Shown piece by piece: positions 52,918-62,106 of a stretch of 64,000 nt of DNA. Position 1 is the first letter of the stretch. Each line of letters starts with the position of its first letter. Below the pieces are notes generated by a model that saw nothing but the letters and a program-made list of their open reading frames with translations, did not search any database and was not told where the DNA came from. Source of the DNA: JBEBSD01 sp040394475 (lineage in GTDB: Bacteria; Bacteroidota; Bacteroidia; Cytophagales; Spirosomataceae); the NCBI GenBank assembly GCA_040394475.1, contig JBEBSD010000026.1, forward strand, positions 1 to 64,000, in the 5' to 3' direction. A program made the translations under genes and the position numbers.

Positions 52918-52989
52918 GTGGACTGTGTTTTTACAGTCCACTTGCGCGCTGGGCTGGTATTTAGAATGGTCTGTGGGGACACAGACCAT
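52918..52989. repeat. Palindromic intergenic repeat, copy 3 (inverted), with a second hairpin
   Basis: At 52966-52989 ATGGTCTGTG and CACAGACCAT enclose four bases; the flank read on the minus strand (accattctaaataccagcc) matches the tail of copies 1 and 2. A second perfect hairpin, GTGGACTGT/ACAGTCCAC, at 52918-52941 corresponds to the agtggactac segment in copy 2. It lies between two minus-strand genes. Confidence 0.85.
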
Positions 52990-53011
52990 GGACCTGCTAT
53001 TGTTGCTGCCT

Positions 53012-54442
53012 CTAAAATTTAAGCGGATGCCAGGCCGTTTTCCATGCCCCCCAGTCCGGCCCGTACGCATAGGCAATAAACTGGGGCGTGGCCGGGTCGA
53101 TATGGCCCTGGGCATCGCCGCTCCAGCCACTGTTGTGCAGATAGGGTTTCAAGCTTCCGGGTAAGGCGCCTACTTTTTTAAAGGTGATTCCGTCTTCAGA
53201 CTCCCATAGTAGTATGTGGCTCTGGGCCGAAATCCGCGAAGCGGTATGAATCGCCTGGAAGCGGCCCAGGTCCTTGCGGTATTTCACATCACAGTGATCG
53301 GCAGCATGGATACTGCTCTTATTAATCGCGGTACCGTGCTGGGTAAGATGAGCCGGCCAGTCCTCACGGTCAATGGGAGCAGTGGCCACGCGGGTTGTCG
53401 TACTTTCGTCCCCGGTATCATTCCAGGAGTAGTAGAGGAACAATGTTCCGTCCACGATCACCATCGACGGTTCTCCGACTCCCCACGCAGTGGGAGTTCC
53501 GTTGAATGTTACAATCGGCTCGGGTGATCCGCCCCAGCCCGCTCCGTCCCACTTCTCCCACGGGCCGGTAGGCGACGTACCGCGACACATGTACAAATGA
53601 TTGTACACCATCCCCGGGTCTTCTGTAGAAGTATATCCGATGTAGTAATAATCCCCGTATTTGACTACACCCGGATCACAAATCGAAAAATGATCTCTTG
53701 TCCCTTCCGTAGGCTTCAGTACCATTTGGTCCGGCGTCCAGGTTTTTCCGCCGTCCACTGACCTTCTGTAGGCAGCCTGGTCCCAGTAAAGTCCGCCACC
53801 CGATTCTTCCAGGAGGCACCAGGCCTCAAAGCTGCCTTCGGTCACCACCCCATTCAGGTAGCTGGTTACACCGGTCACCGCCTGGCTTCTTTTCCACACG
53901 CCTGGCGTATCTTTCGGATTACTCAGCATCCAGAGGTACTCTCCGGCCGGGATATGTTCGCCCATGGTAATCAGCAGCTCTGCATTGTCCTCAAAGGCGA
54001 TATAGTCCTTCACCGCCACCGGTGCGGCTGCTACGGTGGTTCCATAATCGGTGTTCCATTGGTACAGACTGAGTGTCAGGTTACTGGAGGCGGAATGCCA
54101 GGTGGGGCATATAACCGATAGGCCATAAAACGGCCGGTCCATCACAAACCGCTGTGCCGCTTTGTCATCACCCGTCAACCGGATAGGTTCATGAGCATCC
54201 TCCTTTTCAAACAAGGCTCTTCTTTCTCCGTAACGGTCGCCTTCTGCAGCAAACCAGGCATCGATCGACCCATCGTCATTCACGATTATGGAAGGTCCGT
54301 ACCGGTAAACTCCGCCGTTATAGATATCCCACCCCTGCTCTGCAGAAGGCATTTGCGCGGGCGAAGTTGCAGGCCCGGTTGTTTCCTGGCTGTTACATCC
54401 TCCCAGCAGCGCGAGCAACAGGCCAACCTGTAAGTAATTCAT
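53012..54442 (-). CDS. Lipoprotein with five-bladed beta-propeller fold (GH43/GH117-like)
   Basis: The 476-residue product has a lipoprotein signal (LLLALLGGC, Cys near residue 16). Propeller-type repeats include YRYGPSIIVNDDGSIDAWF, YRRSVDGGKTWTPDQ, CDPGVVKYGDYYYIGYTST, MCRGTSPTGPWEKW and VGEPSMVIVDGTLFLYYSW. This resembles the glycan-cleaving propellers of GH43, GH32 or GH117 clans, but I cannot place the family or name catalytic residues with confidence. It follows the GH99-like gene at 54501 by 58 bases in the same direction, so it probably shares its transcript. Confidence 0.72.
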   Translation of the reverse strand: MNYLQVGLLLALLGGCNSQETTGPATSPAQMPSAEQGWDIYNGGVYRYGPSIIVNDDGSIDAWFAAEGDRYGERRALFEKEDAHEPIRLTGDDKAAQRFVMDRPFYGLSVICPTWHSASSNLTLSLYQWNTDYGTTVAAAPVAVKDYIAFEDNAELLITMGEHIPAGEYLWMLSNPKDTPGVWKRSQAVTGVTSYLNGVVTEGSFEAWCLLEESGGGLYWDQAAYRRSVDGGKTWTPDQMVLKPTEGTRDHFSICDPGVVKYGDYYYIGYTSTEDPGMVYNHLYMCRGTSPTGPWEKWDGAGWGGSPEPIVTFNGTPTAWGVGEPSMVIVDGTLFLYYSWNDTGDESTTTRVATAPIDREDWPAHLTQHGTAINKSSIHAADHCDVKYRKDLGRFQAIHTASRISAQSHILLWESEDGITFKKVGALPGSLKPYLHNSGWSGDAQGHIDPATPQFIAYAYGPDWGAWKTAWHPLKF

Positions 54443-54500
54443 ACTATTTTAGTTAAACAGGAACCGGTTTCGGTTCCAGCACCTTTTTACAATAACATCT

Positions 54501-56309
54501 CTAATCTGCGGTATAGACAAAGTTCATCCGGCCTCCGGGCGCAGTATCCCCGTTCACATAGAAATCCATAATATCGCCGGTCTCCTGCATGTTATCATTC
54601 CATTTAAATTCGATATCGACTTTTCCTCCCGGCAGGCTGAGGACACTTTTCCGGATGCCAAACTCCAGTTTATTGCCGTTTACCGCAAATTTGGATGCCG
54701 CCACCTGCTCCCATTCCCAGCGGCCGCCGATGTTCCGCTCCACGATGACCTTGTTTCCCTTCGGACTTACCCGGTTTACAATAACGTCGTAACCGTTCCA
54801 TCCCGTCGACTTGTCACGATCGGTATCAATCAGCAGCAGCATCCAGTTTTTGTCATTTTTAGCGGTAAGTGCATCGGCCGTTTCGACATAAAAATAAACG
54901 TTCTCTGCGTCCCGGGCTACTTTTGCCCCTACTATATCATTCCTCCCGGTCGTGTTGGTATAATACATATTGTAGCGTCCCCGATGGTCACGGTGCCCGG
55001 TATTCCCCTTATAGTGCCTGTAATACGGCAACACATCCGCCCATCCGCCGGCTTTTCCGATGGGGATACTTTTTGCTGCCGATGCACTTTCCGGAGCCGC
55101 CATTCCTTTAAATCTCCTGACGTTATCAATGAGCTGAAGGTAATACACATCCCCTTTGTCGCCCCAACCCTTATTCGGTTCGATATCCCGGCTGCGGTCC
55201 CAGTCAAACTGATCAACAAACGAAAAAGGATCGCCCGTCCAGCCATGTTCCGGCAGCCATTGTCCAGCAATAAATTCGTTCCATCCGGTAATGAAAACCA
55301 ATTCCGGGTCTACTTCAACCGCACGGTCCCATTGTTCCTGAAAATTCCAGCCATACAGGTAGCCGTCTGTCCGCGGATCGAACCCTTTTGTCTTACTGTA
55401 GCTGCGGCTAAACGTACCGGGCAGGTTAAACGCACTGCAATGCCCGTTGGTCGACGGTCCTGCGTTTTGTGCCACGCCGACCGTTACCTGCTCATAGTTT
55501 CCACCGGGAGTTTTCGCATATCCCGGCTGCGGATAATTGTCCAGCCAGCCCCACTGGTCATTCCGTTTGGGTCCATCTACATAGTCGGGCTGGCCCGGGC
55601 GGAATGTGAAAAAATTCCGTATTTCCTTATCTTCTTCCGAGTCAGTCAGATTATCCGGATACCCCATAATACACGGTTTTCCTTTCCAGTAAAACCACAG
55701 ATGCTGGTACCTCCCCGGCTTATAGACATCCCGGTACAACTGCCTCAGGGAGACCAGGGAATGCGGTGCCGGACCGAATGGGAGCAAATAAGCGATTTTC
55801 GGGACATTGACGCCATCCTTCCCGGCCTGGTCCCAGGTTTTCAGCAGTGCTTCATAGGAATCCTGCCAGGTGATGCTTCCGTTGGTACAGTCGAAAAAAA
55901 CCGCATCTACTTTTGCATCCGCCAGCATTTCGGCATGCTTGCGCAATACCCAGGGATCGGTCGTTTTGTAATACCCCAAAAGCGGCTGCTCCCAGAAGAA
56001 AAACCCAGGTCTTTTGCTACCCCAGGCAGGATGCTTATAATCTTTCATTGCTTCCGGATGCTGCCGGACGATCTCTGTAATATTCTTCACAGCATAGGTA
56101 GTATCGTCGTTCCCCTGGTGCCAGGTCCAGTAAAACATGGCTACTACCTTGTCTTTTTTTTCAGGCCCTGCCTGTTTGTGCTCCCGCACCTTACGGCCCA
56201 GTGCATCGGTTCCGGCCCAGTGATCACTCAGGACGGATTGAGCCTCCGGAACCGACGGAAACAACATGCAGGTCAGAAATCCTGCAAACATTTGTTTAAA
56301 ACGCATCAT
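54501..56309 (-). CDS. Secreted GH99/GH71-like protein with C-terminal CBM9-like domain
   Basis: The 602-residue protein has a signal peptide (about 1-23). A TIM-barrel-like region (about 50-430) carries VVAMFYWTWHQGND, VDAVFFDCTNGSITW, IAYLLPFGPAP and ITGWNEFIAGQWLPEHGW, with a RDIEPNKGWGDKGDVYYLQL and NVRRFKGM end. The same closing motifs occur in the neighbour at 56698-57879, so the two are paralogues. The last ~160 residues (VYFYVETADALT, MLLLIDTDRDKSTGWNGYDV) look like a CBM9-type carbohydrate-binding domain. I judge it a putative endo-acting glycoside hydrolase; catalytic residues and substrate are not known. Confidence 0.7.
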   Translation of the reverse strand: MMRFKQMFAGFLTCMLFPSVPEAQSVLSDHWAGTDALGRKVREHKQAGPEKKDKVVAMFYWTWHQGNDDTTYAVKNITEIVRQHPEAMKDYKHPAWGSKRPGFFFWEQPLLGYYKTTDPWVLRKHAEMLADAKVDAVFFDCTNGSITWQDSYEALLKTWDQAGKDGVNVPKIAYLLPFGPAPHSLVSLRQLYRDVYKPGRYQHLWFYWKGKPCIMGYPDNLTDSEEDKEIRNFFTFRPGQPDYVDGPKRNDQWGWLDNYPQPGYAKTPGGNYEQVTVGVAQNAGPSTNGHCSAFNLPGTFSRSYSKTKGFDPRTDGYLYGWNFQEQWDRAVEVDPELVFITGWNEFIAGQWLPEHGWTGDPFSFVDQFDWDRSRDIEPNKGWGDKGDVYYLQLIDNVRRFKGMAAPESASAAKSIPIGKAGGWADVLPYYRHYKGNTGHRDHRGRYNMYYTNTTGRNDIVGAKVARDAENVYFYVETADALTAKNDKNWMLLLIDTDRDKSTGWNGYDVIVNRVSPKGNKVIVERNIGGRWEWEQVAASKFAVNGNKLEFGIRKSVLSLPGGKVDIEFKWNDNMQETGDIMDFYVNGDTAPGGRMNFVYTAD

Positions 56310-56320
56310 TGGTATAAAAA

Positions 56321-56371
56321 TAGGTTGTTAGGTGTTAGGTTGTAGGTGTTAGGTGATAGGTGATAGGTTGC
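56321..56371. repeat. TTAGGTGAT-type tandem repeat
   Basis: About five units (taggttgt, taggtgtt, aggtgataggtgatagg) lie 12 bases before the start of the GH99-like gene at 56309. It is the same family as at 1843 and 28503. Confidence 0.82.
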
Positions 56372-56525
56372 GGTGGGTTGGGGGGAGTCGAACCTATGAT
56401 CCCGGTAAATGGGAATGGGGAACAGGCAATGGGGAATGGGCGGGAAAATCCGGATGGGAGCCGGCTATATTGGGGTTCGACTCCACTCACCGACCGCCGC
56501 CACAGCCAACCGCCCATTCCCCGTT

Positions 56526-56665
56526 CCCAAAAAACAACCGGCCCGGTTCACATTTCCCAGCAACAGAGACAGGGAACCCGGGGCCAGGCACTTTACTTCC
56601 CCGCCCGTTGCCCATTCCCCAATGCCCAAAAAACAACCGGCCCGGTTCACATTTCCCAGCAACAG
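56526..56665. repeat. Pair of 41-base direct repeats
   Basis: The 41 bases at 56526-56566 recur without change at 56625-56665 (both begin cccaaaaaacaaccggcccg and end cccagcaacag). The spacing is 99 bases start to start. Confidence 0.9.
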
Positions 56666-56697
56666 CGACCAGCCCGCTCATTCCCGTTCCCCAATGC

Positions 56698-57879
56698 CTA
56701 TTCCCCCTTAAACCTCCTGATTTCCTCTTGCAGCAGCTGCAGGTACTGGTCTCCCCAGATTGCATTCGGCTCAATGTCTTTGCTTACTTCTGCGCTATGC
56801 TGCTCTCCCGTCACGTATTCATTCCAGGTTCCGACCATCGCAAAACGGACGCCCAGCAAGCGTGCCCGGGCCCACTGCTCTTTAAAGGTTTTTCCGCCTT
56901 CGCGCTTACCTGCCGGAATATAGTCACTCTTCCCTTCGGTACTTTGCGGCCGCCAGCTCGCTACTACTGTCATGGCTTCGGGCAAGCCTTCGTCCACGGT
57001 GAAAGTCTGCGCTCCCCGCTCCTCCCAGCTCCAGTATTTTCCTTCTCTTGTTTTCGAATCAAATAAAGCCGACTGTTCCGTCACATACCCGGTCATAAAC
57101 CGGACGGTAAACCGGCTGTCATCCCAGGGCGGGACAGACTCCTGCCAGGGGGTAGGGGTCCCGGCGTAGGAAACCAGCAACGGTTTTCCTTTGTACAACT
57201 CAAGGAGGTCCCTGTATTCAGGATGGTCAGCATTGTTCACAAACCAGCGTTCCACTTGATCGGCCTTCCGGGTAAGACGCCCATCCGAGACCCCCGTTCG
57301 CTGATTCGGGTCCGGATTTCCAATGAAAATCGAAATATTCGGTGTTTTCTTTCCCTCCGCCCGCATCTTACTGTACTCTTCAAAAATAAACAGTGTCGAC
57401 CGCTCGATCATGGCGAAATCCGGGCGGACGTTATCCGTGAGGACCTGCTCCATGCTTACCTCATAATCCAGATTATTGGACCAATCGATCCAGATAAAAT
57501 CAACACCCGCCCCTGCCAGCCATTCAGCGTGCTGCCGGATTACCTCACGATTATCGGACAGGTATTTTCCCAATTGCGGAAACGTCCACACGCTCTCCGG
57601 CTGCCACATTTCATTGCGGTGCCAGGTTGTGTATGCAATTCCTACACGACGTTCTTCGTAAGGGACCCTTGGGTAGATTCCAGAGCCTGCACTACTGACA
57701 TTCAGTCCTTCTGCCTTAAAATCAGCCGGGTGATCCCCGGCCCATTGCCGGGTAGTGTCCGGATCTTTTTCGATTCCAGCGGGAGGGGAATCCCGGGTAC
57801 ACATGGATACTAATAAAATACCAGCCAGTAAGAAGCCCGCCAGGGGCAAACTTCCTGCAATTGTTTTTCTTTTTTTCAT
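56698..57879 (-). CDS. GH99/GH71-like lipoprotein, paralogue of the upstream-partner gene at 54501
   Basis: Start taken at the ATG at 57879 (MKKRKTIAGSLPLAGFLL), giving a 393-residue lipoprotein with Cys near 27 (LLVSMC). The barrel region includes VGIAYTTWHRNEMW, VDFIWIDWSNNLDYE, NISIFIGNPDPNQR, FRM-like FTVRFMTGYVT and the closing FKEQWARARLLGVRF, VGTWNEYVTGEQH and KDIEPNAIWGDQYLQLLQEE. The last motifs match the paralogue at 54501-56309, which has an extra carbohydrate-binding domain that this one lacks. It is probably a surface glycoside hydrolase of GH99/GH71-like type; substrate unknown. Confidence 0.7.
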   Translation of the reverse strand: MKKRKTIAGSLPLAGFLLAGILLVSMCTRDSPPAGIEKDPDTTRQWAGDHPADFKAEGLNVSSAGSGIYPRVPYEERRVGIAYTTWHRNEMWQPESVWTFPQLGKYLSDNREVIRQHAEWLAGAGVDFIWIDWSNNLDYEVSMEQVLTDNVRPDFAMIERSTLFIFEEYSKMRAEGKKTPNISIFIGNPDPNQRTGVSDGRLTRKADQVERWFVNNADHPEYRDLLELYKGKPLLVSYAGTPTPWQESVPPWDDSRFTVRFMTGYVTEQSALFDSKTREGKYWSWEERGAQTFTVDEGLPEAMTVVASWRPQSTEGKSDYIPAGKREGGKTFKEQWARARLLGVRFAMVGTWNEYVTGEQHSAEVSKDIEPNAIWGDQYLQLLQEEIRRFKGE

Positions 57880-58009
57880 GGACATTAAGGATTTCAACAG
57901 TTTTTTCAGTACGTCCTATATAGGATAAAGCATTACTTAAATAGGCTATTTCCACGAAATAACCGGATAAAAGCCAAGCCAATATCCCGTACCGTCCTGT
58001 ATGTCCTGA

Positions 58010-59509
58010 TTATTCTATGATTCCGTTTCCCTGGTTCCGGGGCGCTGTTTCCAGGTCAAACACAAATCCGTTGACCACCGCATACCGTACTTTTCCCGCC
58101 TTTTTCAGAATAAAGGTAGCCGTTTCGCCCAGTCCCGGTACAGCAGGCTGCTGCCGGCTGCGCAAAATATGCAGGGGCATGGCGGTAAAATAAAGTCCCA
58201 GCGCCCGGGTATTGGCATCCGGGGACAACCGTACATAGGTATAGCCTTCTTTTAATAACTGCCAGGCATTGAGCTTTCCGATTTCAGAAAGGTTTTTAAA
58301 GGGAGTGGGGTAAATCCTGCCTTTTTCCAGGACCAGGCCTTCCGCATCGAGTTCTTCGCTCCCGTAAAGCGGGTGCAGGTCGCCAAAATCCTCTATTTTA
58401 CTATAATAGAAAAACTTGTCCGCATTGGCATAATTCACCTCGTTGCGGTTAATCCCCAGATCTACGGCAAAGGATTTTCCCGCCTGGCGGACTGTTGCGT
58501 TCCGTACGATCAGGTCGTGTATCCACCGCCCGTTGACCGGAATTTCCGAGTATTCGTCCCGGTTCTCCCGGGTATAGCTGTCATCGGCAATCGCCCCCAA
58601 TGCAGAGAGAATTGCCACAAAATTCAATTGCCGGATAAACTGCTTTTCCGGATCGCCCGGATAACCGCCCGCTTCAATCAGGATCAAAGTAGTCCCCCAT
58701 TTCTGAATATTATCGCCGAACCCACGCGGTTCATGATCATCGCTATACCGCGCGACATGCCCCGGTATATACTGCTGCAACACCCGGTTCATCCCCACAA
58801 TCAGCTGCATCGAACGGGTCCTGACTTCATTGACCGACAGTTCAAAGTCGTAGGAGGTAGCCAGGAAAGAGATCGTTGCTACCTTAGGGCTTCGTCCGGC
58901 GGAATACCGGGGACTTTGATCATGCAGGTTAAATCCCACGTCAGGGCGAAGTTCGTCCACGAGCTTTTTCAATAGCTGCGCTTCCACCGTCTGCCGGGCC
59001 ACCGCATCCCGGTTCATATCGATTCCCTGGGCCGTACGGCGCTGATACCGTTCGGCGCCATCAGGATTGAGCATGGGGACAAAATACAAGGTTGTATTTT
59101 CCAGCAGCGCTTTCCGGAAATCATCAAACCCGTCATCAGTGGCTTCCAGAAAATTGAAAATATCAAAACTGGCCATTGTAGCCGTCGGCTCATCCCCGTG
59201 CATCTGCGTCCACAGCAAGACCTTTTTGGGCCCCTTTCCGGCTTTTAACAGCTGAATCGGGCGTCCTTCGAACGATTCACCTACTTGCTCCACTTCAAAA
59301 AGCCCCTTTTTCCGGGCTTCAATCAGCGGCAGGATATCTTTCTGTTTGAAGCGGCGATGGGTGAGGGACGGTTCTTTGAAAATGGGATAGGCTTCAAACA
59401 AACGGGAGGCTATGCGATCGGACTGGGCCATATTGCAACCGGAATAAAAGAGCAGCGAAACGAAAATTATAGTATTGGCGAATAACGGCAGGCCCAGGCC
59501 GGCTTTCAT
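58010..59509 (-). CDS. M14-family zinc carboxypeptidase, lipoprotein
   Basis: The ATG at 59509 gives a 499-residue lipoprotein (IIFVSLLFYSGC, Cys near 25); the frame also opens at 59548, three bases after the proA stop, but that extension adds a Cys-containing segment before the signal. Zinc motif HGDEPTA (HxxE), the NPDGAERYQRR and GIDMNRDAV substrate-binding segments and FNLHDQSPRYSAG (third zinc ligand His) are present, with a likely catalytic Glu in LILIEAGGYPGD. It should trim peptides at the cell surface or in the periplasm. The C-terminal ~170 residues form an extra domain. Confidence 0.88.
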   Translation of the reverse strand: MKAGLGLPLFANTIIFVSLLFYSGCNMAQSDRIASRLFEAYPIFKEPSLTHRRFKQKDILPLIEARKKGLFEVEQVGESFEGRPIQLLKAGKGPKKVLLWTQMHGDEPTATMASFDIFNFLEATDDGFDDFRKALLENTTLYFVPMLNPDGAERYQRRTAQGIDMNRDAVARQTVEAQLLKKLVDELRPDVGFNLHDQSPRYSAGRSPKVATISFLATSYDFELSVNEVRTRSMQLIVGMNRVLQQYIPGHVARYSDDHEPRGFGDNIQKWGTTLILIEAGGYPGDPEKQFIRQLNFVAILSALGAIADDSYTRENRDEYSEIPVNGRWIHDLIVRNATVRQAGKSFAVDLGINRNEVNYANADKFFYYSKIEDFGDLHPLYGSEELDAEGLVLEKGRIYPTPFKNLSEIGKLNAWQLLKEGYTYVRLSPDANTRALGLYFTAMPLHILRSRQQPAVPGLGETATFILKKAGKVRYAVVNGFVFDLETAPRNQGNGIIE

Positions 59510-59551
59510 CAGGGTACCCTGTACAGCGCGACAAGGGGTTTTGCACATCTG

Positions 59552-60835
59552 CTATCGGATTTGTCCGTCTCCTGCTACGATCCACTTTTCGGTTACCAGC
59601 TTTTCCAGCGCAAACGGTCCCCTTGCATGGAGTTTCTGCGTTGAAATCCCGATTTCCGCCCCCAGCCCAAACACACCGCCATCGGTAAAGCGGGTGGAAG
59701 CGTTGGCATAGACCGCAGCGGCGTCCACTTCATTCAGGAAGCGGTCGATAGCCCCGGCATTTTTGGACAGGATCGCTTCCGAGTGGCGGGAAGAAAACGT
59801 TTGAATGTGATCAATAGCCTCTTCCAGTCCGCTTACTACCTTCACCGAACATTTATAATCCAGGAATTCCATTCCGAAATGCTCTTCTGCGGCATGCTGT
59901 AACAGCGGGTAACCCGCCTGCTCCAGGATCGGGTACGCCTCCTCATCGGCAAACACTTCCACGTTCCACCGGGTAAAATCGGTTGTAAGCAGCGGCAAAA
60001 ACTGAGACGCGATTTCCTTATCCACCACGATGCAATCCAGGGCATTGCAAACCGACGGACGGGATACTTTGGCATTGACCACTATTTTTGCCGCCTGCTC
60101 CAGGTCTGCGGTCTTTTCAATATACGTATGACAGACTCCCGCACCGGTTTCAATCGTTGGGATACGTGAATGCTCCCTCACAAAGCGGATCAGTCCTTCC
60201 GATCCTCTCGGAATGATAATATCCACATACCTTTCAGCCCGGAGCAGCTCAGCCACAAACTTCCGGTCGGCGGGCAGCAATAACACCGCAGCAGGAGCCA
60301 CGCCGAACGCGGACAGCGCTTCATGGATTACAGCTACCAGTGCCTGGTTGGAGGAATCGGCTTCCTTGCCCCCCTTCAAAACGCAGGCATTCCCCGAGCG
60401 CAGGCAAAGGGCCGCCACATCGAGGGTAACATTCGGCCGTGATTCGTAAATAACGCCCACAACCCCAAGCGGTACGGCCACCTTTTTTAGCTGCAGCCCC
60501 TGCTCGATGGTCCGTTCGAGCAACACCTGACCTGAAGGGCTTTCCAAAAGCGCAATCTCCCGGACACTTTGGGCCAGTGCGTTCAACCGGTCTTCTGTCA
60601 GCAGCAGCCGGTCTTTGCGCGGGTCGCTGTCGTCCATCCGTTCCTGGTCTTTCCGGTTCGCCTCCAGGATTTCCGGAATACGCGCCACCACCTTATCCGC
60701 CAGATAGCCCAGCAATGATTTATTCTCGTGATCGGTCAGGTCGCGAACCGTCCTGGCTGCTTTCTTCGTTTCCTTTAGCAAGGGTATAATAGATTCCTCC
60801 ACGATCACTTCTGACAGTTCTGATTGGGTACCCAT
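59552..60835 (-). CDS. proA: Gamma-glutamyl phosphate reductase
   Basis: The 427-residue protein belongs to the aldehyde-dehydrogenase superfamily. PLGVVGVIYESRPNVTLDVA and SGNACVLKGGKEA form the NADPH-binding core; the catalytic Cys is in SRPSVCNALDC; the C-terminal RFTDGGVFGLGAEIGISTQK is the family end. It reduces gamma-glutamyl phosphate to the semialdehyde in proline synthesis. It follows proB by 27 bases, and the two form an operon. Confidence 0.97.
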   Translation of the reverse strand: MGTQSELSEVIVEESIIPLLKETKKAARTVRDLTDHENKSLLGYLADKVVARIPEILEANRKDQERMDDSDPRKDRLLLTEDRLNALAQSVREIALLESPSGQVLLERTIEQGLQLKKVAVPLGVVGVIYESRPNVTLDVAALCLRSGNACVLKGGKEADSSNQALVAVIHEALSAFGVAPAAVLLLPADRKFVAELLRAERYVDIIIPRGSEGLIRFVREHSRIPTIETGAGVCHTYIEKTADLEQAAKIVVNAKVSRPSVCNALDCIVVDKEIASQFLPLLTTDFTRWNVEVFADEEAYPILEQAGYPLLQHAAEEHFGMEFLDYKCSVKVVSGLEEAIDHIQTFSSRHSEAILSKNAGAIDRFLNEVDAAAVYANASTRFTDGGVFGLGAEIGISTQKLHARGPFALEKLVTEKWIVAGDGQIR

Positions 60836-60862
60836 GTCTCGTTAATTTAATTACTTAACTTT

Positions 60863-61894
60863 TTATAGAATTACAATATCATTTGCATGCGCCACCTCAA
60901 AGTTGGTGGTTTTCAGATTAGGGAGCAGCACGGCCGAGCTCACCCGTGCGCGCGCTACCGCTATTGTTTCGGCCCGGGGGTTACGGATTTCAAATATTTC
61001 TCCCTTTTCAAACCCTCCGGTCACTTCGGTTATCCCGACTGCGAGCAGGCTTTTGCGCTTCCGGATGGCTATTTCCGCACCGCTGTCAACTACCAGGTTA
61101 CCCGCTATCAGGCCGCCGCTCCCCAACCAGCGGTTCCAGGCCGAAAGTGTGCTTTTCTCCGGAAACAATTCGGTCCCTGTCTCCCCTTTCAACGCATTTA
61201 GCAGGCCATCCGTTTCCTTCATTCCGAATATTATGACCCGGATCCCCATCCGGGTTGCTAATTTTGCGAAAGTCAATTTCGAGGCCATCCCTCCTAATCC
61301 CAGGGGTGACTTGGTCTCATGGACAAACCGGAACACCTCATTGACGTCATTCACCTTATGGATGATCTGTCCGTTTTCATCCAGCAGCCCCCCCACCGAC
61401 GTACATAAGAGCAGTGCCTTCGCCCCAAAACCCGCCGCCAGCAGCGTAGCAAGCTGATCGTTATCCGAAAAGCGCAATTCCCGGTCACTGACGACATCGT
61501 TCTCATTCACGATCGGAATGATCCCGTTACTCCAAAGCTCCTGGAACGTACTTTTCAATTGCAAAAACTGGTTCCGGTTCGCAAAATGCTGTCGTTCACA
61601 AAGCCCCTGCGCGATGTGGATAGCGTACGGCCTGAACTGGTCTGCGTACATCCCGATCAGCAGCGGGTTTCCGACAGAAGCCGCTGCCTTGCGCTGGGAA
61701 ATAGTCCCTTTGTAACGCTTTATCAGCGATTTACCGGCCCCTACTGCCCCGGAAGAGACAATAATAATATGGTAAGCGGCATGCAGGATGGCCACCTGAC
61801 GCGCCACTTCCGCGATTACGGACGCATCCGGCTCTCCTGAAGGATTGGAGATAACCGCTGTTCCGAACTTGATGACAATAATTGGTTTTGACAC
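60863..61894 (-). CDS. proB: Glutamate 5-kinase
   Basis: The frame opens at a TTG (61915), but the GTG at 61894 gives the usual short N-terminus (SKPIIVIKFGTAVIS) and is preferred; the TTG overlaps a TATTTTTG promoter-like box. Amino-acid-kinase motifs are VIKFGTAVIS, VSSGAVGAGKSLI, PIVNENDVVSDREL and FSDNDQLATLLA, with a C-terminal PUA domain from about residue 255. It makes gamma-glutamyl phosphate for ProA. A GC-rich hairpin at 61934-61962 lies upstream. Confidence 0.95.
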   Translation of the reverse strand: MSKPIIVIKFGTAVISNPSGEPDASVIAEVARQVAILHAAYHIIIVSSGAVGAGKSLIKRYKGTISQRKAAASVGNPLLIGMYADQFRPYAIHIAQGLCERQHFANRNQFLQLKSTFQELWSNGIIPIVNENDVVSDRELRFSDNDQLATLLAAGFGAKALLLCTSVGGLLDENGQIIHKVNDVNEVFRFVHETKSPLGLGGMASKLTFAKLATRMGIRVIIFGMKETDGLLNALKGETGTELFPEKSTLSAWNRWLGSGGLIAGNLVVDSGAEIAIRKRKSLLAVGITEVTGGFEKGEIFEIRNPRAETIAVARARVSSAVLLPNLKTTNFEVAHANDIVIL

Positions 61895-61933
61895 GTTAAC
61901 GCAAGCTTTTGGCAAAAATAAGGATTCCCTTTC

Positions 61934-61962
61934 TCTCTACGGCTACCTGCAGCCGGTAGAGA
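61934..61962 (-). promoter_or_regulatory. Hairpin between aat and proB
   Basis: TCTCTAC and GGCT pair with AGCC and GTAGAGA around a 6-base loop and one bulge. A TATTTTTG box follows on the minus strand just before the proB start. It may terminate aat transcription or act as a proB leader element. Confidence 0.45.
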
Positions 61963-62106
61963 AGGAAAATTCAGGTTTTCGTTTATAATTGCGATTATTT
62001 TAACTTCTCGGGACTCGTATATTAAACACCTGTTTACCAATCTATTACAAACAAATAAAGGTCGTGGTGAGCCCGTCTTGGTGAGCCGGCCTTTCCGACA
62101 CCGGCT

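Larger units (their letters stand above)
56310..56697. other. Repeat-rich intergenic region
   Basis: This 388-base gap has a TTAGGTGAT tandem repeat (56321-56371), several gggaatggggaa units at 56409-56445, and two identical 41-base copies of a cccaaaaaacaaccggcccg unit. Open frames here are products of low complexity and are not believed to be genes. Confidence 0.75.

Noticed and set aside
54984..56345. Plus-strand open frame of 453 codons
   Set aside because: It is antisense to the GH99-like gene at 54501-56309, which has a signal peptide and motifs shared with its paralogue; the antisense frame has neither.
56353..57066. Overlapping plus-strand frames in three registers across the repeat region
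   Set aside because: All three registers stay open because of low-complexity repeats, which argues against coding.
59510..59548. Start of the M14 peptidase at 59548
   Set aside because: It is only three bases from the proA stop, but the extra 13 residues precede a complete lipoprotein signal; the ATG at 59509 is more natural.
61895..61915. TTG start of proB
   Set aside because: The TTG forms part of a TATTTTTG promoter-like box, and the extra seven residues are not family-like.
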